Source: an uncultured Prevotella sp.
Lineage (GTDB): Bacteria > Bacteroidota > Bacteroidia > Bacteroidales > Bacteroidaceae
Direction: 5' to 3'
DNA length: 9,879 nt
Assembly (NCBI GenBank): GCA_900553155.1
Contig: USCM01000052.1
Location: 1 to 9,879 of the forward strand
Of this stretch, positions 1-8,474 are shown piece by piece (the stretch's first letter is position 1; each line of letters starts with the position of its first letter). The translations under genes were made by a program, and so were the position numbers. The notes under the pieces were generated by a model. It worked only from the letters and a program-made list of their open reading frames with translations. It was not told the origin of the DNA and did not search any database.

Positions 1-1014
1 GCTATTGTCGACCATTCGCACAGCCAGACAAGCCGCGAGTTTGTACGACACGTTGACGCCTCGCCCGATGTGCGCGTGGCAGCCATGTGCAACAACCTCG
101 AGGAGGCAAGCCGACTCGTAGGACGCCAGGAGGTGTACGGCATAATATTGCTGCCCGAAGACTTTGACCGACAACTTGGACGTATGGAGCAGGCTCACGT
201 CAGCGTCTACTGCAACATGGGACTGATGCTTACGTATAAAGCTATATTCCAGACCTGCACAGCCGTGGCAGCCGATATGAACTCGCACATACAGATAGCC
301 TTGTCGGGCAACTATACCAACCGCGACGACCAAATAACGGCAAGCCCGATAAACGTTGCCGACGTTCCGATATTTAACAACACGGGTGGCTACGGCAACT
401 TTATCTTGCCTGGTGTGCTGGTGCTTATCATACAGCAGGTGATGCTGCTTGGCATTGGCATAACCTACGGCACAAGCTACGAGAAACGACGCTTCGGCCG
501 ACTGACAGATATGTACGAGCGCCGCTTCGGACTGGCACGAATAATGGTTGGCAGAACGATGGGCTTCCTCGTGCTCTTCCTCCTTATAGCCACTTGGGTG
601 TTGCTTGCCGTGCCGCGACTGTTCCACTTTGTGCAGTTGCTGCATGCTTACGACTTCGCCCTGTTTGTATTGCCCTATCTGCTGGCTTGCATCTTCTTCT
701 CAATAACATTCTCGTTCTTTGTACGCCAACGCGAGAATGTGATGCTGTTGGTAGTCTTCACGTCAGTACCCTTCCTCTTTATGTCGGGTGTGTCGTGGCC
801 TAAGAGCAATATACCGGAGATATGGCAGTGGTTTGCCTGCCTCTTCCCGTCAACATACGGCATACAGGGATTCATAAAGCTCAACACCCTTGGCGGAGTG
901 TTTGGCGACATTACGTCCGAAGTAAGGGCCTTGTGGATGCAGGCCGCGGTGTACGGTGTACTTGCCACATTGGTTACGCGCTGGCAAGTGAGGCGCAAGG
1001 AAGAGGGCGTATAA
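1..1014 (+). CDS. ABC-2 type transporter permease, 3' part (5' end outside window)
   Basis: The reading frame is open from the first base, so the gene begins upstream; 337 residues are visible. It looks like the C-terminal half or more of an ABC-2 family membrane subunit of the YhhJ/YbhR kind, an inner-membrane exporter partner of an ATPase encoded elsewhere. The first ~100 residues resemble the large extracytoplasmic loop of this family (early 'VDHSHSQTSREFVRHVDASP', then 'GIILLPEDFDRQL'). About five hydrophobic segments follow, near residues 135-157, 189-210, 219-241, 246-266 and 309-328. The stretch with 'FLFMSGVSWP' and then 'FPSTYGIQGFIKLN' is typical of the ABC-2 membrane domain. The gene ends in basic residues and TAA, and the stop codon lies inside the first copy of a 25-bp-period repeat. 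The substrate cannot be told; drug, lipid or envelope-component export are all possible. A GTG at 70 is in frame, but homologous sequence continues upstream of it, so it is not the start. Confidence 0.88.
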   Translation, partial: AIVDHSHSQTSREFVRHVDASPDVRVAAMCNNLEEASRLVGRQEVYGIILLPEDFDRQLGRMEQAHVSVYCNMGLMLTYKAIFQTCTAVAADMNSHIQIALSGNYTNRDDQITASPINVADVPIFNNTGGYGNFILPGVLVLIIQQVMLLGIGITYGTSYEKRRFGRLTDMYERRFGLARIMVGRTMGFLVLFLLIATWVLLAVPRLFHFVQLLHAYDFALFVLPYLLACIFFSITFSFFVRQRENVMLLVVFTSVPFLFMSGVSWPKSNIPEIWQWFACLFPSTYGIQGFIKLNTLGGVFGDITSEVRALWMQAAVYGVLATLVTRWQVRRKEEGV

Positions 1015-1075
1015 TTGACGTTAATGATTTATCGTATAATTGACGTTGATGTTTTGACATATAATTGACGTTAAT
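1010..1075. repeat. Three 16-bp direct repeats at an exact 25-bp period
   Basis: The core TATAATTGACGTTAAT occurs at 1010-1025 and 1060-1075, and with one change (TTGAT for TTAAT) at 1035-1050. The copies start 25 bp apart and are separated by unrelated 9-nt spacers. Within the core, ATTGACGTTAAT is nearly palindromic (ATTnACGTnAAT). The first copy overlaps the permease stop codon and the array ends just before the terminator hairpin. Function is unknown: it could be a protein-binding array, an intergenic repeat family or a remnant of slippage. Confidence 0.85.
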
Positions 1076-1082
1076 ATAAATG

Positions 1083-1113
1083 CAAAACGGCGAGCTGCTT
1101 GCTCGCCGTTTTG
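1083..1113. terminator. Bidirectional intrinsic terminator between convergent genes
   Basis: A perfect 13-bp stem (1083-1095 with 1101-1113) closes a 5-nt loop, TGCTT. The GC-rich upper stem GGCGAGC/GCTCGCC has A4 on its left side and T4 on its right, so it reads as hairpin plus U-run from either strand. It lies 69 nt past the permease stop and 3 nt past the helicase stop, so one element serves both convergent genes. Confidence 0.9.
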
Positions 1114-1116
1114 TGT

Positions 1117-3324
1117 TTACAACGCCTCCTTCACCACCGCCAATATCTCGTCGCCATACTTCTCTGCCTTTACGTTTCCGCAGAACGGAATCCTGGCAAG
1201 AGCCTCCTTGTCCTGCGGCAGCAGGTTGGCAATGGCTATAATGGCCTTCTGCTGCAATATGCAATAAGTAGGCATGTGGGCTTTCAAAGCCCGTTGGCGT
1301 CGCCATTCGGTTAGCGCATCAAGCACCTTGGGGTGCAGCACCTTAAGTTCAGGCACAGCCGAGGGAACCTTGTCCTTATCCGCCGCCTTAGTTTTTACCG
1401 GCTTCTTTTCAGCCTGATTGTCCTTAGCATCAACCTTAGGCTTTACTGCCGACTTCTCCTTTACAGGCGACTTCTGTCTTGCGGCAGTCTTCTTTGTACC
1501 CGCATTATCCTTACCCATAAACACAACGGCACGCTGATGCTGATATTCGTTAAGGCTGAAACCCTCGTCCTTAACATAGTTAAGCAAGGCACGCTTCTGC
1601 ATAACAAGCTCCTTAAGCGTTGTCAGCAGCTCTGCCACCTGCTTCTTTACGTCCGGCGTGTCGGTCTTTACGTCGGTGTTCTTTACAAGCATCTCTATAT
1701 CGGATATAGTTCGCGCAAAGTAGGCGGCACCCTTTGTAAGGCGCTCTTGCAGGTGCACATCGTCCTGATAGGAGGCTGTGGATATAACAATCTGGTTGTA
1801 CTGCAGCTTGAAACGCTCTGCCACATCATACAGTTGGGTCTTTATAATGCCAAGTCTTGCCTTGTATTCGATGATGAGTTTTGGGTACGAACGGCGGAAG
1901 TGGCCCATAAGCAAGTCGAGCATACGGTTGAACGCGTCCATCAGCGGACGGAAGTCGAACAGCTCGCTAATCACCGACAGGTAGTAGTCGCGTCGCAAGA
2001 GGTCTATCTGCCCCTCTGTAGGTGTATGCTCTGCGGCACGGCTCACATAGTCGTCCACCGCTCCGTCGCGTATAATGGCCGACATAGGCAGCGGCGCACT
2101 AAGCACCAAACCATCCAGCGTGCGGCATCTTGACAGCGCCACGTAGGTCTGACCATGCGTAAAGGCACGCTGAACGTCGATGATGGCACGGTCGAAAGTC
2201 AATCCCTGACTCTTGTGCACGGTTATTGCCCAAGCCGGTTTTACGGGCAACTGCGTAAAGGTACCCTCCACCTCCTCGGTTATTTCGTTGGTTCGTTCAT
2301 TAATCTCATAGCGTGTGTTCTCCCACTGTTCGGGCTCCACCTTTATCACCACCCCCGTATCTTTGGTACGTACAAAGAGGTTCTTGTCGTTTATCTCCGT
2401 CACCGTGCCAAGCATACCATTATAGAAAGCCTTGTCTGCCGACGAGTCGTTCTTTACGAACATCACCTGCGCGCCTTCCTTAAGCGTAAGCGTCTGCTCT
2501 GTGGGAAACAGCATCTCGGGATACTTGCCCGTGATGGACGCCTCGTATATGTATGGCTTTCCGGGCAAGAGCGCAAGCTGGCGGTCGTTCTCCTGCTGCG
2601 CCTGGAAGTTGTGCGTGGTAAGCCGTATGTACCCCTCCTCTACCGGCGGCTGGAAGTTGGGGATATAACGCGAGTTGAGAGCGGCAAGCACCGAGTCGTC
2701 GGCACGGTTGTCGCGCACCCGGTTAAGCAGCTCAACAAAGTGCGAGTCGCTCTGCCTGTACACCGTCTTAAGCTCTACAATGGCATATCGGGTGCTCTTA
2801 AGCGCAAGCGACGAAAAGAAGTATGGGGTGTCATAATAGCGCGACAGCATCTGCCACTCGTCGTCCTTAGCTACTGGCGCAAGCTGCCCCAAGTCGCCTA
2901 TCATCACCATCTGCACACCACCAAAGGGTAGATTATTCTTGCGGAAGCGTCTTAGCACACTATCTACTGCATCCAGAAGGTCGGCACGTACCATAGATAT
3001 CTCGTCTATAACGAGAGTGTCTATCGACTGTATAACCCGTATCTTCTGCTTGGAGAAACGGTATTGCTGCTCCTTAAGCTTGTACTGGGCATCAGGGATG
3101 AAAGGTGCAAACGACAGTTGGAAGAACGAGTGTATCGTAACACCCTCAGCATTGATAGCCGCAATGCCTGTTGGCGCCACCACCACAATACGCTTGGACG
3201 ACTCTTCCTTTAGTCGGCGCAGAAAGGTTGTCTTACCTGTTCCTGCCTTACCCGTAAGGAAGATGTTGGTGTTAGTATTCTCTATGATGTCCCACGCAAG
3301 TTGCGCCTGTTGGTTTATGTCCAT
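1117..3324 (-). CDS. RecD/PIF1-like superfamily 1 helicase with C-terminal HRDC domain
   Basis: This 735-residue protein is an ATP-dependent DNA helicase of the SF1 RecD/PIF1 type. Visible motifs, numbered from the ATG at 3324, are Walker A GKAGTGKTT (25-33), Walker B with DEIS (107-110), motif III-like GDLGQLAP (143-150), 'VHKSQGLTFDRA' (369-380) and motif VI 'GQTYVALSRC' (391-400). A Lys/Ala/Pro-rich, probably disordered linker (about 608-658) leads to a C-terminal HRDC-like domain (about 660-735; 'LDALTEWRRQRA', 'YGDEILAVV'), a nucleic-acid-binding module known from RecQ and RNase D. Related proteins are common in Bacteroidota; the likely role is DNA repair or replication-fork maintenance, by inference. 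The frame extends 10 codons upstream to a TTG at 3354. I prefer the ATG because it puts Walker A at the usual distance from the N-terminus. It converges on the permease, diverges from the HAD gene, and has a -7 box at 3397-3404 on its strand. No SD is seen. Confidence 0.9.
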   Translation of the reverse strand: MDINQQAQLAWDIIENTNTNIFLTGKAGTGKTTFLRRLKEESSKRIVVVAPTGIAAINAEGVTIHSFFQLSFAPFIPDAQYKLKEQQYRFSKQKIRVIQSIDTLVIDEISMVRADLLDAVDSVLRRFRKNNLPFGGVQMVMIGDLGQLAPVAKDDEWQMLSRYYDTPYFFSSLALKSTRYAIVELKTVYRQSDSHFVELLNRVRDNRADDSVLAALNSRYIPNFQPPVEEGYIRLTTHNFQAQQENDRQLALLPGKPYIYEASITGKYPEMLFPTEQTLTLKEGAQVMFVKNDSSADKAFYNGMLGTVTEINDKNLFVRTKDTGVVIKVEPEQWENTRYEINERTNEITEEVEGTFTQLPVKPAWAITVHKSQGLTFDRAIIDVQRAFTHGQTYVALSRCRTLDGLVLSAPLPMSAIIRDGAVDDYVSRAAEHTPTEGQIDLLRRDYYLSVISELFDFRPLMDAFNRMLDLLMGHFRRSYPKLIIEYKARLGIIKTQLYDVAERFKLQYNQIVISTASYQDDVHLQERLTKGAAYFARTISDIEMLVKNTDVKTDTPDVKKQVAELLTTLKELVMQKRALLNYVKDEGFSLNEYQHQRAVVFMGKDNAGTKKTAARQKSPVKEKSAVKPKVDAKDNQAEKKPVKTKAADKDKVPSAVPELKVLHPKVLDALTEWRRQRALKAHMPTYCILQQKAIIAIANLLPQDKEALARIPFCGNVKAEKYGDEILAVVKEAL

Positions 3325-3396
3325 ATATATCGATGTGCTTGTTATTAAAATCAATGGGTACAGCCAATAAAAAGGTTGACCTAAATTAACTTCCTA

Positions 3397-3404
3397 CAAA
3401 AGTA
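3397..3404 (-). promoter_or_regulatory. -7 box (TACTTTTG) for the helicase gene
   Basis: On the minus strand this reads TACTTTTG, an exact match to the Bacteroidota -7 consensus TAnnTTTG. It lies 72 nt upstream of the helicase ATG. No convincing TTTG is found 19-21 nt further upstream; the closest is TTAG. The box is therefore only a moderately supported promoter. Confidence 0.5.
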
Positions 3405-3458
3405 CTAATTTAATTTCAACCCTCCTAACACAATCGCACGATTTCTACCTGTTATAAT

Positions 3459-3489
3459 TTTGCCCATTGAATAAATGGTTGTAATTTTG
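3459..3489 (+). promoter_or_regulatory. Bacteroidota-type promoter for the HAD phosphatase gene
   Basis: TTTG at 3459-3462 and TAATTTTG at 3482-3489 are separated by exactly 19 nt, matching the -33/-7 consensus for the primary sigma factor of Bacteroidota. Transcription should begin a few bases after 3489, about 20 nt before the ATG at 3517. A second TAATTTTG at 3455-3462 overlaps the -33 element and could be an alternative, weaker -7 box. Confidence 0.72.
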
Positions 3490-3516
3490 CATACGATAAC
3501 GCAAGTACTATATTAT

Positions 3517-4299
3517 ATGATAAAAGCACTATTCTTTGATGTTGACGGCACACTTGTAAGTTTCAACACACACACCATTCCCACATCTACAGTTGACGCC
3601 CTTAAAGAAGCAAAGAAGCGTGGCGTAAAGCTCTTCATAGCCACAGGCAGACCTATACAGTTGCTCAACAACATACCCGAGGTAGAACATCTTATGGACG
3701 GATACATCCTCGCCACAGGTGCCCTGTGCACTTACGAAGACAAGGTGGTGCGCGAAGACCTTATACCCAAAGCCGAGGTGGAGGCCCTTATCGACTTCTG
3801 CAAGCAGCGCAGCCTGCCTGCCGTGGTTGTAGGAAGAGAGGATATACAACTTGTAAACCGCAACGAACAGTTTGAGGACATCTTCCGCAATCTGCTCAAC
3901 GTTACCTACAACAAGTTTGATGTGCCTATGGACGAGGTAATCAACCAAGGCGTACTACAGATTACACCCTTCATAACCGAAGCCGAGGAAGACATCATAA
4001 AGCCCCAACTCAAGAGTTGCGCCACAGCACGCTGGCACCCAGCCTTCTGCGATATCAACAACAGCAGTGCCGACAAAGCCAACGGCATACGCGCCATTGC
4101 GCAGCAACTGGACATCGACATAAGCGAGACAATGGCTTTTGGCGATGGCGGCAACGACATATCCATGCTTAAGGCAGCAGGCACAAGCGTGGCTATGGGC
4201 AATGCGCTCGACAAGGTTAAGGCAAGCGCTACCTACGTCACGACAAGTGTCGACGAGGACGGCATAGCCAATGCGCTAAGACATTTCGGCATTATATAG
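3517..4299 (+). CDS. Cof-type HAD-superfamily phosphatase (subfamily IIB)
   Basis: This 260-residue cytoplasmic hydrolase belongs to the haloacid dehalogenase superfamily, Cof/YidA-like group, which dephosphorylates small phosphorylated metabolites such as sugar phosphates or cofactor intermediates. Motif I is FFDVDGTL, with Asp8 as nucleophile and Asp10 as acid/base. Motif II is IATGRP (Thr43). The motif III lysine is Lys187 in 'DKANGI', and the acidic motif GDGGNDISML carries Asp210 and Asp214. The roughly 100 residues between motif II and Lys187 match a C2 (IIB) cap. The length is normal for the family. The frame extends to an ATG at 3475, but that codon lies upstream of the expected transcription start of the promoter ending at 3489, and 14 extra residues would precede the strand that begins this fold. 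The start at 3517 is therefore chosen. The substrate cannot be predicted. It is probably monocistronic, since valS has its own -7 box. Confidence 0.92.
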   Translation: MIKALFFDVDGTLVSFNTHTIPTSTVDALKEAKKRGVKLFIATGRPIQLLNNIPEVEHLMDGYILATGALCTYEDKVVREDLIPKAEVEALIDFCKQRSLPAVVVGREDIQLVNRNEQFEDIFRNLLNVTYNKFDVPMDEVINQGVLQITPFITEAEEDIIKPQLKSCATARWHPAFCDINNSSADKANGIRAIAQQLDIDISETMAFGDGGNDISMLKAAGTSVAMGNALDKVKASATYVTTSVDEDGIANALRHFGII

Positions 4300-4346
4300 A
4301 ATTGAAAATAGTAGAGCATAAATAGCTGTATTACACGCTTTTTTAC

Positions 4347-4354
4347 TAATTTTG
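4347..4354 (+). promoter_or_regulatory. -7 box (TAATTTTG) for valS
   Basis: TAATTTTG matches TAnnTTTG exactly and lies 67 nt upstream of the valS ATG, implying a 5' leader of about 60 nt. The -33 region (around 4325-4330, GCTGTA) matches TTTG poorly. The leader is A-rich without a clear SD, and no T-box-like structure is seen. The gap after the HAD gene (4300-4346) shows no convincing terminator. Confidence 0.55.
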
Positions 4355-4421
4355 CAAGGAATATCCAATTCAAAGCAACGTCAGCAATAAAACAAAGAAA
4401 ATATATAGAACAAAAACACTT

Positions 4422-7133
4422 ATGGAATTAGCAAGTAAGTACGACCCACAAGCTGTGGAGTCGAAATGGTATCAGTACTGGCTTGACAATAAGCTCTTCA
4501 GCAGCAAGCCAGACGGACGCGACCCCTACACCATCGTTATACCGCCGCCAAACGTTACTGGCGTGCTGCACATGGGCCACATGCTCAACAACACTATCCA
4601 GGACATCCTCGTGCGCCGCGCACGTATGGAGGGAAAGAACGCTTGTTGGGTACCGGGCACCGACCACGCATCTATCGCTACCGAGGCTAAGGTAGTGAAC
4701 CGCCTTGCCGAGCAGGGCATCAAGAAGCGCGACCTTACTCGCGAGCAGTTCCTCGAGCATGCGTGGAACTGGACCAACGAGCACGGTGGCATCATCCTCA
4801 AGCAGCTCCGTCGATTAGGCGCAAGCTGCGATTGGGACCGCACCGCATTCACTATGGACGAGGAACGCTCGGAGAGCGTACTCAAGGTGTTTGTCGACTT
4901 ATACAAGAAGGGCTTGATATACCGTGGCTTGCGCATGGTAAACTGGGACCCTAAGGCACAGACCGTGCTTTCTACCGAGGAGGTTATCTACCGCGACGAG
5001 AAGAGCCACCTCTTCAACCTGCGCTATTATGTGGCTGATGCCGACACCAACCCTGTTGTGCCTACAGGATGCGAGGGCGAGGTGCTGCACCAGGATGCCG
5101 ACGGCCGCTACTATGCCGTTGTTGCTACAACACGTCCTGAGACCATCATGGGCGACACCGCCATGTGTGTCAACCCTAAGGACCCGAAGAACCAGTGGCT
5201 GCGCGGCCACAAGGTTATCGTGCCTCTCGTAAACCGCGTTATCCCCGTTATCGAGGACCGCTACGTAGACATCGAGTTTGGTACAGGCTGCTTGAAGGTT
5301 ACTCCTGCACACGACGTAAACGACTACGCTCTTGGCAAGACACACAACCTTGAGACAATCGACATCTTCAACCCGGACGGCACAATATCTGAGGCTGCCG
5401 GCATGTACGTGGGCATGGATCGTATGGACGTGCGCAAGCAGATTGTTGAGGACCTTAAGGCTGCCGGCCTTATGGAGAAGATTGAGGACTACGACAACAA
5501 GGTGGGCTACTCGGAGCGCAACCAGGACACAGCCGTAGAGCCACGTCTCTGCAAGCAGTGGTTCCTCTCAATGAAGCACTTTGCCGACATAGCTCTGCCT
5601 CCAGTGCTCGAGGGCAAGATCAAGTTCCACCCAACCAAATACGTAACAACATACCGCAACTGGCTTGAGAACATCCAGGACTGGTGTATCTCGCGTCAGC
5701 TTTGGTGGGGTCACCGCATCCCAGCCTACTTCCTTCCAACAGCCGAGGGCGAAGAGGAGAAGTATGTTGTAGCGCTTACCAAGGAGGAGGCTCTTGAGGA
5801 GGCTCGCAAGATTGAGGGTTACGAGAATATCACCATTGATCAGCTCTCGCACGACGAAGACGCTCTCGACACATGGTTCTCGTCATGGCTCTGGCCTATA
5901 TCTCTGTTCAACGGCATCAACAACCCAGGCAACGACGAGATTAAGTACTACTACCCAACAAGCGACCTCGTTACTGGTCCGGACATCATCTTCTTCTGGG
6001 TAGCCCGTATGATTATGGCTGGCGAGGAGTATATGAAGGACGTGCCTTTCCGCAACGTCTACTTCACCGGTATCGTACGCGACAAGTTGGGCCGTAAGAT
6101 GTCTAAGAGTCTTGGCAACTCGCCCGACCCTATAGGCCTTATCGAGAAGTATGGCGCCGACGGTGTGCGCATGGGTATGATGCTCTCGGCTCCTGCCGGC
6201 AACGACATCCTCTTCGACGAGAGCCTGTGCGAGCAGGGACGCAACTTCAACAACAAGATATGGAACGCATTCCGCCTTGTCAAGGGATGGCAGGTGGCAG
6301 AGGGCGAGCAGCCTGAGGCCAACGCCATTGCAGCCAAGTGGTTCGAGGCTAAGCTTAAGCAGACCAATGCCGAGGTGAACGACCTCTTCTCTAAGTATCG
6401 TATATCAGAGGCATTGATGGCTGTATACAAGTTGTTCTGGGACGAGTTCTCAAGCTGGTATCTCGAGATGGTTAAGCCTGCATACGGCTCGCCTATCGAC
6501 GCTACTACATACAACCAGACTCTCTCGTTCTTCGAGACATTGTTGAAGATGCTGCACCCATTCATGCCGTTCATCACCGAGGAGTTGTGGCAGCACATCT
6601 TCGATCGCAACGAAGGCGAGTCGATTATGCGTGCCGAGCTTAAGCTCGACGCTCCGTCAGACGAGGACAACGCTGTGGTAAACGCTATCGAAAGCGTTAA
6701 GCAGATTGTTGGTGGTGTGCGCACCGTGCGCAACCAGAAGAACATCCCCAACAAGGATGCTCTCGTGCTGCAGGTTGTAGGTCAGAACAACTTCGAGGCT
6801 TACGCTTCTGTCATCAGCAAGATGGCTAACCTCTCTGCCATCAATGTTGTGGCCGAGAAGGACGCCACCGCTTCTGCCTTCATGGTAGGCACCGACGAGT
6901 TTGCCGTACCTCTTGGCGACATGATCGACGTTGAGGCTGAGATTGCCAAGCAGGAGGCTCAGCTCAAGCACCTTGAGGGATTCCTCGCAGGCGTTAAGAA
7001 GAAGCTCTCTAACGAGAAGTTCGTAGCCCACGCCCCAGAGGCTGTTGTGGCTATGGAGCGCAAGAAGCAGAGCGACTCTGAGGAGAAGATTGCCGCGCTG
7101 AAGGAATCGCTTGCTGCGTTGAGAAGTAAGTAA
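4422..7133 (+). CDS. valS: Valine--tRNA ligase (ValRS)
   Basis: This 903-residue class Ia aminoacyl-tRNA synthetase charges tRNA-Val with valine in the cytoplasm. The ATP-binding HIGH motif appears as HMGH at residues 50-53 after PPPNVTG, and the second signature KMSKS is at 559-563. The CP1 editing domain, which hydrolyses mischarged Thr-tRNA-Val, is marked by TTRPE (236-240) and by '[19 protein letters not shown]' a little further on. 'WWGHRIPAY' follows in the catalytic core. An anticodon-binding domain with '[12 protein letters not shown]' comes next. The last ~65 residues are charged and heptad-like ('[15 protein letters not shown]'), the ValRS C-terminal coiled coil that contacts the tRNA elbow. 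Length and domain order are complete. Codon use differs from its neighbours: Ile is mostly ATC/ATT and Lys almost all AAG, as expected for a highly expressed gene. The ATG at 4422 begins the conserved N-terminal sequence. Confidence 0.98.
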   Translation: MELASKYDPQAVESKWYQYWLDNKLFSSKPDGRDPYTIVIPPPNVTGVLHMGHMLNNTIQDILVRRARMEGKNACWVPGTDHASIATEAKVVNRLAEQGIKKRDLTREQFLEHAWNWTNEHGGIILKQLRRLGASCDWDRTAFTMDEERSESVLKVFVDLYKKGLIYRGLRMVNWDPKAQTVLSTEEVIYRDEKSHLFNLRYYVADADTNPVVPTGCEGEVLHQDADGRYYAVVATTRPETIMGDTAMCVNPKDPKNQWLRGHKVIVPLVNRVIPVIEDRYVDIEFGTGCLKVTPAHDVNDYALGKTHNLETIDIFNPDGTISEAAGMYVGMDRMDVRKQIVEDLKAAGLMEKIEDYDNKVGYSERNQDTAVEPRLCKQWFLSMKHFADIALPPVLEGKIKFHPTKYVTTYRNWLENIQDWCISRQLWWGHRIPAYFLPTAEGEEEKYVVALTKEEALEEARKIEGYENITIDQLSHDEDALDTWFSSWLWPISLFNGINNPGNDEIKYYYPTSDLVTGPDIIFFWVARMIMAGEEYMKDVPFRNVYFTGIVRDKLGRKMSKSLGNSPDPIGLIEKYGADGVRMGMMLSAPAGNDILFDESLCEQGRNFNNKIWNAFRLVKGWQVAEGEQPEANAIAAKWFEAKLKQTNAEVNDLFSKYRISEALMAVYKLFWDEFSSWYLEMVKPAYGSPIDATTYNQTLSFFETLLKMLHPFMPFITEELWQHIFDRNEGESIMRAELKLDAPSDEDNAVVNAIESVKQIVGGVRTVRNQKNIPNKDALVLQVVGQNNFEAYASVISKMANLSAINVVAEKDATASAFMVGTDEFAVPLGDMIDVEAEIAKQEAQLKHLEGFLAGVKKKLSNEKFVAHAPEAVVAMERKKQSDSEEKIAALKESLAALRSK

Positions 7134-7163
7134 TATAAAATGGTGTATCAAAAAAGGAGTTAT

Positions 7164-7206
7164 AGGAAGTTGGGCATAGCCCAACTACCTTTAACTTCTC
7201 TTTTTA
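7164..7206 (+). terminator. Probable intrinsic terminator after valS
   Basis: An 8-bp stem AGTTGGGC/GCCCAACT (7168-7175 with 7179-7186) closes a 3-nt ATA loop. It is extended by AGG/CCT (7164-7166 with 7188-7190) across a single A/A mismatch. A T-rich run including TTTTT follows, but starts about 10 nt after the stem. It lies 30 nt past the valS stop, so it fits termination of valS before the protease gene, possibly leaky. Confidence 0.62.
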
Positions 7207-7237
7207 CACCCTCTTCTTTTTAAAACCCTTTCTTTAT

Positions 7238-8398
7238 ATGCTTAAACATTTCTTCTTACTCCTTTTCTCCATCATCGTCCTTGCATCGTGTGGCGGTAAC
7301 GACGATCCAGTAAATCCGGTAGAACCATTTGTACCTACCAAGACTAAGAACACCTTGTTTGTATTTATGCCATATACAGCCAACAACAATGGCGGCAATA
7401 GTCTGTACTATAGCTTGAAGGGAAACATTGAAGACATGGAGCAAGCCATTGAACAAGAGAAAGGACTTGGCAACTCGCAGCTTATTGTCTTCATATCTGA
7501 GAACATCAAGACAAGCCACATTATATATATAGGCTACAACAAAGGCAAATGCCGACGCGACACCCTTAACACATACACCAGCTACGACTATACCACACCC
7601 GACGGCATAGCCTCCCTACTTACAAGCGTTAAGCAGTTGGCGCCTGCCGACAACTACTCGATGATTATAGGTTGCCACGGAGAGGGATGGATGCCTAAAA
7701 CTAAAAGCACTCAAACACGCTACTTTGGTGGTACAGCCATACCTATCGACATATCCGACTTTAACGAGGGCATAAAGAATGCGGGAATGAAGATGAACTA
7801 CATCCTCTTCGACGACTGCTATATGTCGGGCATAGAAGTGGCTTACCAACTGAGGGAAGCTGCCAACTATCTCATAGCCTCTACAAGCGAGATGATGGGA
7901 TATGGTATGCCTTACCATAAAATACTGAAGTATCTGCTTGCCGACAATCCCGACTACGAGGCGGTATGCAGCGACTTTACCTCTTTCTATAACAACTACT
8001 CTATGCCATACGGCACAATAGCCGTTACCGACCTCGCATATACGGAAGAAATGGCAAGCTTTATGAAGGCCATCAACATCACACACACCTTCAACCTCGA
8101 CAAGATAGACGATGTGCAAGACCTCGACGTAGAGCACTTCACCCCTACCGTCTACTTCGACTTCGGTAGTTATCTGCGTGTGCTATGCGGCGACGATGCC
8201 GCCACATACACCGAGGCAGCCAACTTGCTAAAGAAGCTTGTGCCATATAAGGGTACAACGGGCAAGATATACTCTGCCGCAGGACGAAAATCCTTGAAGC
8301 TTAAAGAATACTCGGGGCTCACAGTCTCCGACCCTTCGATTAATTCAAGTGCCATTGATAAAAAGAAGCAAACAGCTTGGTGGAACGCCACACATTAA
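7238..8398 (+). CDS. Lipoprotein cysteine protease, clostripain family (peptidase C11)
   Basis: This 386-residue protein has a lipoprotein signal peptide: a hydrophobic N-terminus ending in the lipobox LASC, with Cys18 as the lipidated residue. A short Asn/Asp/Pro linker follows, then a C11 (clan CD) peptidase domain. The catalytic dyad is visible: His147 in 'GCHGEGW' and Cys194 in 'FDDCYMSGIEVAY', spaced as in clostripain and the Parabacteroides enzyme PmC11. C11 enzymes usually cleave after Arg or Lys and often self-process; neither can be read from the sequence. Length and the ending 'WWNATH' suggest an intact gene. It should sit in the envelope, anchored to the inner or outer membrane. 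No TAnnTTTG promoter is visible in the 104 nt after valS, so it may rely on read-through or an unrecognised promoter. The family includes secreted virulence-associated proteases such as B. fragilis fragipain, but a role here is unknown. Confidence 0.9.
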   Translation: MLKHFFLLLFSIIVLASCGGNDDPVNPVEPFVPTKTKNTLFVFMPYTANNNGGNSLYYSLKGNIEDMEQAIEQEKGLGNSQLIVFISENIKTSHIIYIGYNKGKCRRDTLNTYTSYDYTTPDGIASLLTSVKQLAPADNYSMIIGCHGEGWMPKTKSTQTRYFGGTAIPIDISDFNEGIKNAGMKMNYILFDDCYMSGIEVAYQLREAANYLIASTSEMMGYGMPYHKILKYLLADNPDYEAVCSDFTSFYNNYSMPYGTIAVTDLAYTEEMASFMKAINITHTFNLDKIDDVQDLDVEHFTPTVYFDFGSYLRVLCGDDAATYTEAANLLKKLVPYKGTTGKIYSAAGRKSLKLKEYSGLTVSDPSINSSAIDKKKQTAWWNATH

Positions 8399-8474
8399 GC
8401 CTAAACGCGCCTCAACTTGGTTGAAATGTCTTAAGGATTGGTAAACAATTACGCATTTAAGTAATTTAAACATA

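Noticed and set aside
1010..1075. Possible CRISPR array
   Set aside because: Repeats are 16 bp with only 9-nt spacers and no cas genes are nearby; the spacing is too short for CRISPR.
1333..2133. 266-residue plus-strand open frame antisense to the helicase
   Set aside because: It lies wholly inside the helicase gene on the other strand and shows no recognisable domain; the helicase has all its motifs. Composition is typical of a shadow frame.
2155..2931. 258-residue plus-strand open frame antisense to the helicase
   Set aside because: It is the opposite-strand shadow of the helicase core motifs, with no promoter or family resemblance.
4300..4421. T-box or other amino-acid-responsive leader before valS
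   Set aside because: The leader is about 60 nt, A-rich and without stable stems, a T-box sequence or a leader peptide rich in valine.
6059..6754. 231-residue minus-strand open frame inside valS
   Set aside because: It is antisense to the conserved ValRS catalytic and anticodon-binding regions and has no independent coding signal.
8412..8424. Hairpin TCAAC/GTTGA as terminator of the protease gene
   Set aside because: Only a 5-bp stem with no following T-run; the hairpin at 8557-8587 is a much better terminator for read-through.
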